A DNA stretch of 9,261 nucleotides from Clostridiales bacterium UBA929 (GTDB taxonomy: Bacteria > Bacillota > Clostridia > Oscillospirales > UBA929). The translations under genes and the position numbers were made by a program. The DNA is taken from assembly GCA_002293625.1 (NCBI GenBank), contig DBDP01000182.1, forward strand, positions 1 through 9,261, in the 5' to 3' direction. Positions 1 through 5,733 of the stretch are shown here, one piece after another (the first letter of the stretch is position 1; each line of letters opens with the position of its first letter). The notes below the pieces were generated by a model that saw nothing but the letters and a program-made list of their open reading frames with translations, did not search any database and was not told where the DNA came from.

Positions 1-40
1 TAAACTGTCAAACGGGGGATTGTAGCATCCGGAATTCTGT

Positions 41-70
41 TTGTCAACAACTTTTTTTTGGCGGTATATT
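41..70 (+). promoter_or_regulatory. Candidate distal promoter of the chemoreceptor gene
   Basis: TTGTCA (41-46, five of six to the -35 consensus) and TATATT (65-70, five of six to the -10) are separated by 18 bases, predicting a start near 77. If used, the chemoreceptor mRNA would have a leader of about 215 bases containing the inverted repeat described at 93-259. A run of eight T (52-59) lies in the spacer. A competing promoter at 166-194 fits consensus and spacing better, so this one is tentative. Confidence 0.3.
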
Positions 71-92
71 TCAAATACGTCGCCGGCAGTAT

Positions 93-259
93 CGCGTCTC
101 CAATTTTTTACGTGTTACATTAGTGTTAAATTATTCAGAATCGCGCGGATTTCCTTTTATTGATATTGACAGGGCAAACCCATTGTGGTACAGTGGTTTC
201 ATCACATCGTTGGAGACGTGGAAGCATCGCAAGCGATGTGAATTGTTGCGCGTCTTTTT
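93..259 (+). other. Leader with competing inverted repeats; possible attenuator
   Basis: CGTCTCCAA (95-103) is the exact reverse complement of TTGGAGACG (210-218), and C93-G220 plus a G94-T219 wobble extend it to 11 pairs around a 106-base interior. The right arm can instead pair downstream: AGACGTG (214-220) with CGCGTCT (249-255), directly before T255-T259, with a small CATCG-CAAG-CGATG hairpin (225-238) inside. CACATCG (203-209) and CGATGTG (234-240) make a third option. Mutually exclusive helices of this kind are what an attenuator or riboswitch shows, but the downstream helix has a large asymmetric internal loop and would be weak. No known aptamer was recognised. The repeats could equally be protein-binding sites flanking the promoter at 166-194. 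Confidence 0.25.
166..194 (+). promoter_or_regulatory. Sigma-A-type promoter of the chemoreceptor gene
   Basis: A perfect -35 TTGACA (166-171) stands 17 bases from TACAGT (189-194, four of six), and TGG immediately before the -10 gives an extended -10. The predicted start is near 201, giving a leader of about 90 bases. CCATTG (180-185) and CAGTGG (191-196) form a dyad over the -10, which could be an operator or part of an RNA hairpin if transcription starts further upstream. Confidence 0.5.
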
Positions 260-277
260 AAGAAAATGAACCGCAAG

Positions 278-282
278 AGGAG
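278..282 (+). promoter_or_regulatory. Ribosome binding site deciding the chemoreceptor start
   Basis: AGGAG at 278-282 lies only 3 bases from the ATG at 286 but 9 bases from the in-frame ATG at 292. The second spacing is normal, so 292 is preferred; the two choices differ by two residues (Met-Lys). Confidence 0.6.
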
Positions 283-291
283 CGAATGAAA

Positions 292-2355
292 ATGAAGAGC
301 TTAGGGCTAAAAATTTCTCTCATCGTTACCCTGTTGATCGCGGCAATGGTCACGCTGGTTATCCTTATCGTAGATACGAAAACCGACGGACTTGTGACAG
401 GTCTCACCGGCGCCGAGGCGAAAACGGCGAACGGCGCGTTCGCCGCGACCCTTCAATCATATCAGGACGAGGCACACGAACGCGCGCAGATGATCGCGTC
501 GTCGCCGGACGTCGCAAACGCGGTTCTGGAAGGCGACACTGTAGCGCTGAAAGAAGCGCTTACCCTTTTTGGAACCGGCATGGATATCGTGACGCTTGTT
601 GACGCTAACGGCATCGTCCTCATGCGCAAGCACAGCGAAGAAAAGGGCGATAGCCAGCTAAAGCAAAAAGCGATCGCTGACGCGCTTTCCGGCAAAAGCG
701 TCGGCACAATCGAAAAAGGCGCCACGACGAGCCTATCCACCCGGGGTAGCGCCCCGATTAAGGACAGCGGCGGCAATATCATCGGCGCGGTGACTTGCGG
801 TCATGATTTGTCCGACACAAAATATATAGACGAAATCAAACGGACAAGCAACTGCGAAGTAACGCTCTTTGACGAAGACACACGCATGAGCACCACGCTG
901 ACAGACGCCAAAGGCGAGCGCGTTGTAGGGACAAAAGCAAGCGACGCCGTTATAGAGACTGTTCTGAAGCAAAAGCGGGACTATAACACGCGGACGGAAC
1001 TGTTCGGTTCACAGTATGACGTTTACTATACACCGCTGATCATCGACGGCAACGTCGTCGGGATGCTGTTTGCCGGCGTAAATATTGAAGAGACGTTGGT
1101 CGCCGAGCAGAAAATGTTAACGTGGGTCATAACGGCCGCCGTTTTAAGCGGGGTGGCGGTCGTTGCCTTCCTGTTCCTGTTCAGCATGTTCGCGGTCAGC
1201 AGACCGATGAAAAAAATCGAGCTGTTCGCCGACAAGATCAAAGCGGGGGAGTTGGGGATATCCTCTCCGTCCAATTCGTCAATTGGTGTCCGCTCCGCCG
1301 ACGAGGTCGGTCATACGGCGCGCTCATTGGAGCAGGCGTATCAGCGTTTGCAGGGGTATATCGGGGAAATCGTGAAACAGATGGAGGCATTCTCCCAAGG
1401 CGATTTCTCGGCGGACAATACCTATGAATTCTTCGGTGACTTTATCCTGATCGGCAACTCCATCGGTAACATCACGGATAAACTGAACGTTACGATGCGG
1501 AAGATCCAAAACTCAACGGTTCAAGTGGCGGACGGTTCCAAGCAGATCGCGGACGGTTCTCAGGCGCTGGCGCAAGGTTCTACCGAACAGGCGGCGTCAG
1601 TGGAACAGCTTTCCGCCTCTATCGCCGAGATCGCGGAACAGACCAAAACAAACGCCGCTATGGCCGAGAAAGCCGCGACGCTGGCAAACACAATCAAACA
1701 AAACGCGGAAAAAGGCAGCGCGCAGATGGACGCACTGACCGGCGCGGTGCATGAGATCGACAAGGCAAACCACAGCATCAGTAAGGTTATCAAGTCCATC
1801 GAGGACATCGCGTTCCAGACAAACATCCTCGCGCTGAACGCCTCGGTTGAGGCGGCACGCGCCGGACAGCACGGCAAGGGCTTCGCCGTCGTCGCCGAAG
1901 AGGTGCGGAACCTCGCGACCAAAAGCTCGGAAGCGGCGAAGGACACCGGCGCTCTGATCGCGAACTCGGTACAGAAGGCGGAGCTGGGGGCAAGAATCGC
2001 CGACGAAACGGCGTCCAGTTTGGCGGAGATTGTCGCGGGGATCAACGAGAGCAGCATGATTGTCACCGAAATCGCGAAGTCCTCGGAAGAGCAAAGCCTC
2101 GGCATCACGCAGATCAACAAGGGTATCGACCAAGTGGCGCAGGTGGTGCAGCAGAACAGCGCGACCGCCGAAGAGAGTGCCGCCGCCTCTGAAGAAATGA
2201 GCGGTCAGTCGATCGTACTGGAAGAGCTGATTGCGCAATTCAAGCTCCGTGACGACGGAAACACGCGCCTACCCTCCGGCAACGGGATGAAAAACCAAAT
2301 CGCGATGCCGGGAAAAAGTGTCTACTCTGATAACGGGGATTTCGGTAAGTATTAA
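292..2355 (+). CDS. Methyl-accepting chemotaxis protein with Cache-like sensor
   Basis: Membrane chemoreceptor that should report an extracellular ligand to the CheA/CheW complex and so control motility; 687 aa from the ATG at 292 (ATG 286 adds two). A first membrane helix (about residues 8-27) and a second (about 278-302) bracket a roughly 250-residue outside domain. Its repeated beta-rich segments, such as DVYYTPLIIDGNVVGMLFAG, resemble double-Cache sensors. A HAMP domain follows (about 303-345, ending in DEVGH), then a long coiled-coil signalling domain. The hairpin tip (about 504-535) carries the near-invariant FQTNILALNASVEAARAG and GFAVVAEEVRNLA motifs that contact CheA and CheW. The protein ends in a short tail without an NWETF-type CheR tether. 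No other che genes are in view, so it is a stand-alone receptor gene closed by its own terminator. The ligand is unknown. Family assignment is near certain; the sensor subclass is not. Confidence 0.96.
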   Translation: MKSLGLKISLIVTLLIAAMVTLVILIVDTKTDGLVTGLTGAEAKTANGAFAATLQSYQDEAHERAQMIASSPDVANAVLEGDTVALKEALTLFGTGMDIVTLVDANGIVLMRKHSEEKGDSQLKQKAIADALSGKSVGTIEKGATTSLSTRGSAPIKDSGGNIIGAVTCGHDLSDTKYIDEIKRTSNCEVTLFDEDTRMSTTLTDAKGERVVGTKASDAVIETVLKQKRDYNTRTELFGSQYDVYYTPLIIDGNVVGMLFAGVNIEETLVAEQKMLTWVITAAVLSGVAVVAFLFLFSMFAVSRPMKKIELFADKIKAGELGISSPSNSSIGVRSADEVGHTARSLEQAYQRLQGYIGEIVKQMEAFSQGDFSADNTYEFFGDFILIGNSIGNITDKLNVTMRKIQNSTVQVADGSKQIADGSQALAQGSTEQAASVEQLSASIAEIAEQTKTNAAMAEKAATLANTIKQNAEKGSAQMDALTGAVHEIDKANHSISKVIKSIEDIAFQTNILALNASVEAARAGQHGKGFAVVAEEVRNLATKSSEAAKDTGALIANSVQKAELGARIADETASSLAEIVAGINESSMIVTEIAKSSEEQSLGITQINKGIDQVAQVVQQNSATAEESAAASEEMSGQSIVLEELIAQFKLRDDGNTRLPSGNGMKNQIAMPGKSVYSDNGDFGKY

Positions 2356-2367
2356 AAAAGCAAAAAC

Positions 2368-2404
2368 AAGCGGGGATGATGCGAGCGTCACCCCCGCTTT
2401 GTTT
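2368..2404 (+). terminator. Intrinsic terminator after the chemoreceptor gene
   Basis: AAGCGGGG (2368-2375) pairs with CCCCGCTT (2392-2399). After one A-C mismatch the stem continues with TGATG (2377-2381) against CGTCA (2386-2390), closing on a four-base CGAG loop, and TTTGTTT follows. The A-rich flank on the left makes it plausibly bidirectional. It separates the chemoreceptor from the lipoprotein gene. Confidence 0.85.
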
Positions 2405-2470
2405 AGCGGTTAAAACCGGCGCGGTTGGAGATACTGCCTGTATTATAGTCCGGCGATAAAGGGAGCGAAT

Positions 2471-3451
2471 ATGAAAAAACGCGTATTACCTCTGTTGCTG
2501 ATATGCCTATCGGCATGTGTAAACAAGCCGCCCGCCGCTACGCCGCAGGTGAGTGTTTCCGAACCTCCTGCGGCAACACCCACCCCCTCGGTTTCCCCGG
2601 TTCTTCCCAATCCGCCGCCCTCCGCCGTTTCGGTTCTGCCCGAACCGTCGCAAACTCCCGACGACCTGCGTGAAGGGATACAAACAAAATACGGCATTGA
2701 AATATACTGGGAAGCCGAAACGCGGCCCTTTGAAACCGTCGCTATTTATCCCGTTAAGGATGAGGGGCTTATCCGCGAGTTTTTGCTGCTGCTGGACGGG
2801 CAGCTTAACAGGTATCCAGAAGGTTTTTTCGAGGAATCCAAACGGCGGAATTATGTGTTTCGGTTTTTTGCTTCCGACATGATAATATCGCTTGATTCAA
2901 ACGATTTTGATACCTATGACGGCTACTATCAAGACAATTCCGCGGGTTACGCGGATATCGCGATCAACACGGGCAAACTGCAAGACGAGGAATGGCCGGA
3001 GGCGCAAGCGCCGTCTGGCAGGCATATAGAATATGTACTGCACCACGAGATCGGCCATGCGATAGCCGAGTATACGATGCTATATGACGAAGGGGTTACG
3101 TTTGACTTGAGCCAATGGTACGCCGATCTTATGCCCAAGGACTATTTCTATTACGATATGCAGGAACCTGACAAACGCGAGGCGGTTTCGCTTATAGAGT
3201 TTGCCGCGCCGTATCTCTCGGAAGAGGATAAGGGCGTTTGGTTCCCCGACAGTTACTCCCAAACCGGTTTTAGGGAACACCTTACCGCCCTGTTCGCCTA
3301 CGCCATGATGCCTAAGCCGCCGGAAGCGTGGAAGTCTCCGAATGTGCAAAAACAGGCGGAGTATTTCTTCCCCTTGATACGCAAAGTCTTTGAAACGGAC
3401 ACATGGCCGCGGGAAACCGCTTGGGAGAAAGCACTTCCCGGCGCGCTATAA
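2471..3451 (+). CDS. Lipoprotein, putative HExxH zinc metallopeptidase
   Basis: Predicted 326-residue surface lipoprotein. Residues 1-16 form a lipid-type signal peptide ending in the lipobox L13-S14-A15-C16, followed by a Pro/Ser/Thr/Ala-rich linker (about 19-63) and a globular domain. H192-E193-I194-G195-H196 is an HExxH zinc-protease motif: the two His would bind zinc and Glu193 would activate water. E269, in REHLTALFAYAM, sits where gluzincin-like families place the third ligand. The layout (late HExxH, then a Glu-containing helix with FAY) recalls secreted anthrax-lethal-factor/Pro-Pro-endopeptidase-like proteins, but I cannot establish that homology by eye. An AAAGGGAG ribosome site (2458-2465) supports the start. 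TATTAT/TATAGT at 2441-2449 is -10-like but has no -35 at normal spacing. The gene stands alone between the chemoreceptor terminator and a convergent regulator gene. The substrate is unknown, and activity is inferred from the motif only. Confidence 0.75.
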   Translation: MKKRVLPLLLICLSACVNKPPAATPQVSVSEPPAATPTPSVSPVLPNPPPSAVSVLPEPSQTPDDLREGIQTKYGIEIYWEAETRPFETVAIYPVKDEGLIREFLLLLDGQLNRYPEGFFEESKRRNYVFRFFASDMIISLDSNDFDTYDGYYQDNSAGYADIAINTGKLQDEEWPEAQAPSGRHIEYVLHHEIGHAIAEYTMLYDEGVTFDLSQWYADLMPKDYFYYDMQEPDKREAVSLIEFAAPYLSEEDKGVWFPDSYSQTGFREHLTALFAYAMMPKPPEAWKSPNVQKQAEYFFPLIRKVFETDTWPRETAWEKALPGAL

Positions 3452-3556
3452 ACGAAATCGTGCGGACGCTGGATCCCGGTGTATGCTTCGTGGATTAGAT
3501 GGGGAGTTTGTCTTCAGTCTGAGAGCATCCATATAGAACACTCTTTTGCTGTATTG

Positions 3557-4207
3557 TTATTGCCGCTCCGGGTTTTGCTTTATCCGCTTGATTGCCGTTC
3601 CGATGCCGAGCCCTATGGCGGAAACGATACCGACGAATAAAACCATCCAAAAATCCGGCAAGTTGATTGTCCCAAATTCCTTCATGTTTGCCGCATTGAA
3701 TGTCGCGTATTCGGCGAGCATATGCATCACACCGAATATGATGGCGGATAACCATTTAAGCTTCCCCCAGTAGTTATTTAACCCAATCAGTAAAGACAAA
3801 ACAAAAGTTGTTACGGGAAGCAGCACCCACAGATACATAATCCCATACCCCATCGCGTCTGACGCATCGGTAAAAAACCAGAACGCGATCAGCGCAATCG
3901 CCCATACCGTGAGATATGAGACGGTCAATATGAGCTTTGCGAGTTTGCCTTTGCTTTTTACAATGTTGGTGCTTTCCTCGAGATAATCCAGGTAATTTGA
4001 CACGGTTTTTTCCTCCTTTAATAGGCGGTCAAGACTGACGGAATACAGGTCGCTCATCTTAATAACACTGACAATATCAGGGTATGTCTTTTCGTTTTCC
4101 CAGTTTGATATTGTCTGCCTGCTTACGCCGAGCGCTTCCGCGGACTGCTCTTGCGTTAGTTTCGCGCTTAGCCTCGCTTCTTGAATTTTCTTCCCGATAT
4201 CCATCAT
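3557..4207 (-). CDS. Xre-family regulator with four-helix membrane domain
   Basis: DNA-binding regulator of 216 aa. Residues 5-60 are a Cro/C1-type helix-turn-helix: KLTQEQSAEALGVS gives helices 2 and the turn, and VSRQTISNWE (28-37) the recognition helix, closing with the typical YSVSLDRLL segment. After a charged linker (about 65-88) come four hydrophobic stretches (about 90-112, 119-143, 150-170 and 183-206) and a basic tail, so the protein should sit in the membrane with its DNA-binding head in the cytoplasm. Two adjacent ATG codons are possible; AAGGCGGT lies 5 bases before the first. The gene is divergent from the importer operon and convergent with the lipoprotein gene; no clear terminator was seen in the 105 bases between those two stops. 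A perfect -10 and a cluster of palindromic half-sites lie upstream, suggesting autoregulation. The signal sensed by the membrane part is unknown. Base composition is AT-richer than the importer genes. Confidence 0.92.
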   Translation of the reverse strand: MMDIGKKIQEARLSAKLTQEQSAEALGVSRQTISNWENEKTYPDIVSVIKMSDLYSVSLDRLLKEEKTVSNYLDYLEESTNIVKSKGKLAKLILTVSYLTVWAIALIAFWFFTDASDAMGYGIMYLWVLLPVTTFVLSLLIGLNNYWGKLKWLSAIIFGVMHMLAEYATFNAANMKEFGTINLPDFWMVLFVGIVSAIGLGIGTAIKRIKQNPERQ

Positions 4208-4232
4208 TCATCACCGCCTTTTTTGTAGCTTC

Positions 4233-4261
4233 ATTATACGGAGAAAAAATGCCTGCGTCTA
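4233..4261 (-). promoter_or_regulatory. Promoter of the Xre-type regulator gene
   Basis: On the minus strand TAGACG (4261-4256, four of six to -35) stands 17 bases from a perfect TATAAT (4238-4233). The predicted start is near 4226, about 20 bases before the ATG. The -35 abuts the first palindrome of the operator cluster. Confidence 0.55.
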
Positions 4262-4319
4262 TCAAATGCTTTTGACGTCTGCGGTTATTCTTGTCAAAAT
4301 GCTTTGACATACGTCAAAA
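4261..4319. promoter_or_regulatory. Phased operator-like array of TTTGAC/GTCAAA half-sites
   Basis: Five half-sites alternate in orientation: ATCAAA (4261), TTTGAC (4271), GTCAAA (4293), TTTGAC (4303) and GTCAAA (4313). They form two 16-base dyads of the form RTCAAA-N4-TTTGAC (4261-4276 and 4293-4308), 32 bases apart, plus an overlapping TTTGAC-N4-GTCAAA (4303-4318). Steps of 10, 22, 10 and 10 bases keep the sites close to one face of the helix. The array touches the -35 of the regulator promoter, so autoregulation by the neighbouring Xre protein is the simplest reading. Binding itself is inferred. Confidence 0.5.
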
Positions 4320-4610
4320 CCCTCGGAAACTATGGTAAGAATTACCTCTGGTGTCCGCAATTATAATTTGCTTTTGTGTCGTCGCTCTACTTATTGCCGT
4401 TCTATTTTGAGCCAATACTAACACGTTCTTCCTTCAAAATCAAGGGTTGCCTATTGTTATGCAGCCCATTATTTCATATAGAGGATAAAACTACATAATT
4501 GACAATCCCGCGTTTGTGCAGATGCGGGGATTTTTTTTGCTAAGATCCGCGCATTTTTGGCATGATAACGAAAAGCCGAAGAAATGACACTCAAAATGAA
4601 ATTGTTCCGA
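4320..4610 (+). other. AT-rich gene-free region with possible short transcript
   Basis: No convincing protein gene lies here. GGTAA-GAA-TTACC (4334-4346) is a small perfect dyad. TATAAT (4362-4367) is a perfect plus-strand -10 without a recognisable -35; the dyad sits where a -35 would be, and the same spot also reads TATAAT on the minus strand. GGGTTGC (4444-4450) and GCAGCCC (4461-4467) can form a 7-pair hairpin. A strong terminator follows at 4504-4538. Together they would fit a short RNA of about 165 bases or an attenuated leader of the importer operon, but no known RNA family was recognised. A 29-codon frame (4332-4421) lacks a ribosome site. Confidence 0.25.
4504..4538 (+). terminator. 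Orphan plus-strand intrinsic terminator
   Basis: AATCCC (4504-4509) pairs with GGGATT (4527-4532) and, past one bulged G, GC (4510-4511) pairs with GC (4524-4525); eight T (4531-4538) follow. The T run is on the plus strand only, so it ends rightward transcription. No recognised rightward gene precedes it: the nearest upstream gene is on the minus strand. Confidence 0.7.
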
Positions 4611-4639
4611 TTGATATAAAAGTTTCGGGGCGGTACACT
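4611..4639 (+). promoter_or_regulatory. Promoter of the ABC importer operon
   Basis: TTGATA (4611-4616, five of six) is 17 bases from TACACT (4634-4639, four of six), with a predicted start near 4646 and a leader of about 50 bases. It lies downstream of the terminator at 4504-4538, so the operon would not depend on read-through. It matches the chemoreceptor promoter at ATTGAYA-N15-GGTACASTG. Confidence 0.5.
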
Positions 4640-4682
4640 GATAGCAGAAGAAAGGTATCACAGGCTGGCAGGCGCTCATGCC

Positions 4683-4688
4683 GGGAGG
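4683..4688 (+). promoter_or_regulatory. Ribosome binding site deciding the first permease start
   Basis: GGGAGG is 7 bases before the ATG at 4696. The in-frame ATG at 4678 would place this site inside the gene and has no comparable site of its own, so 4696 is the better start. Confidence 0.8.
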
Positions 4689-4695
4689 TTGCATT

Positions 4696-5733
4696 ATGGC
4701 GGTTTTGAAATCGGTGTTGCCCGGAGCCTTGACGAAAAAGAGGCTGTATATCTGGGGAAAAGAGTACAAGAACGAGATCGCGATCGCGCTGTTGATCGTC
4801 GTCATCTTTTTGGTTTCGCAGTTCCTGTCTCCGGTGTTCCTGACGGCGAACAACCTGCTCAACCTTCTGCGCCAAACCGCGTATACGGCCATCGCTGCCG
4901 TCGGGATGTACTTCGTGATCCTAATCGGAGGCATTGACCTCTCAATCGGCGCGACGGTGCAAATCGTCGGAATGACTTCGATCATGATGCTGGTTAAAGG
5001 CGTCTCTATGGCAATCACAATCCCCGTTGTGCTGGCGGTCGGCTTAACCGTGGGGCTTGTCAACGGCTTGATCGTAACCTACGGACGCCTGCAGCCTTTC
5101 GTCGTCACGTTGGTGACGAAACAGATCATGCAGGGAATCGTGCTGGTGGCGACAGGCGGAGCCAGTATATCGGGAACCGTGCCGGAAGCGTTCATGAAGA
5201 TCGGCGCGGGGTATATCGGGTTTGTCCCGGTGCCGGTGGTGGTGATGCTGGTTATCGTTGCGGTCGCGTTCTTCATGATGAAGAAAACAACCTTCGGCAG
5301 GAGACTTTATATCACCGGCTCCAACCAGACGGCGGCGTACTATTCCGGCACCAACGTGCGGCGGATTAAGGTGATGGCGTATGTGTTGTGCGCTTTGTTC
5401 GCCACGGTCAGCGGGCTGCTTTCGGTGGCGAGAATCGGGGCATTTCAACCGACTACGACGCATGGCGGCGCGACCGGCATGGAATTGAACGCGATTGCGG
5501 CCGTGGTGGTCGGCGGAGCGTCGCTCGCGGGCGGCAAGGGCAGCGTTATCGGTACGCTTTTGGGCGCGCTGCTGTACGGTATCCTGTCCAACTTATTCCC
5601 GCTGATCGGCGTAAGCTCCTACTTCCAGCAGCTGATTCAAGGCTTCATCATCCTTATGGCCGTTTTAATCTCATCGAAGGGGAAAATCTTTCGTAAGATT
5701 ACGCGGGGAAAGGAAGTCGTGAAAGATGGATAA
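4696..5733 (+). CDS. CUT2-type sugar ABC importer permease (first)
   Basis: Integral-membrane subunit of a ribose/galactose-type importer, forming part of the channel through which the bound ligand is moved inward. The 345 residues are almost wholly hydrophobic helices, close to the usual 320-350 for RbsC-like permeases. Hallmarks are GGIDLSIG (78-85), which is nearly invariant in the family, and ELNAIAAVVVGGASLAGGKG (263-282), the cytoplasmic loop that docks with the ATPase. The N-terminus carries about 25 extra polar residues before the first helix. The stop overlaps the ATPase start by 8 bases, so translation is coupled. The second permease of the operon is a clear relative but not a near-copy, so the channel is probably a heterodimer. 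The family is secure; the sugar cannot be inferred. Confidence 0.95.
   Translation: MAVLKSVLPGALTKKRLYIWGKEYKNEIAIALLIVVIFLVSQFLSPVFLTANNLLNLLRQTAYTAIAAVGMYFVILIGGIDLSIGATVQIVGMTSIMMLVKGVSMAITIPVVLAVGLTVGLVNGLIVTYGRLQPFVVTLVTKQIMQGIVLVATGGASISGTVPEAFMKIGAGYIGFVPVPVVVMLVIVAVAFFMMKKTTFGRRLYITGSNQTAAYYSGTNVRRIKVMAYVLCALFATVSGLLSVARIGAFQPTTTHGGATGMELNAIAAVVVGGASLAGGKGSVIGTLLGALLYGILSNLFPLIGVSSYFQQLIQGFIILMAVLISSKGKIFRKITRGKEVVKDG

Noticed and set aside
61..84. Hairpin GGCGGTAT/ATAC-GT-CGCC next to a run of eight T
   Set aside because: The T run precedes the hairpin on the plus strand and is an A run on the minus strand, so it is not a terminator in either direction.
171..218. AGGGCAAACC followed by a CCATTG/CAGTGG hairpin, resembling the start of a c-di-GMP-I riboswitch
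   Set aside because: The required GACGCAAAGC-type segment and the second stem of that aptamer are missing, and the motif overlaps a good -35/-10 pair.
1560..2238. Two overlapping minus-strand open frames opposite the chemoreceptor signalling domain
   Set aside because: They mirror the highly conserved signalling domain on the plus strand and have no start signals or family resemblance.
2425..2449. Promoter for the lipoprotein gene (TTGGAG with TATAGT)
   Set aside because: Spacing is only 13 bases; the -10-like bases alone are not enough to call a promoter.
3452..3556. Search for a shared terminator between the convergent lipoprotein and regulator genes
   Set aside because: Only four-base stems near 3522-3545 were found; not enough to call one.
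4304..4336. TTGACA inside the operator array with TATGGT downstream as a rightward promoter
   Set aside because: The 21-base spacing is too long and the -10 weak; nothing better at 16-18 bases.
4499..4504. Perfect TTGACA just before the orphan terminator
   Set aside because: No -10 at 16-18 bases; the expected place is inside the terminator stem.
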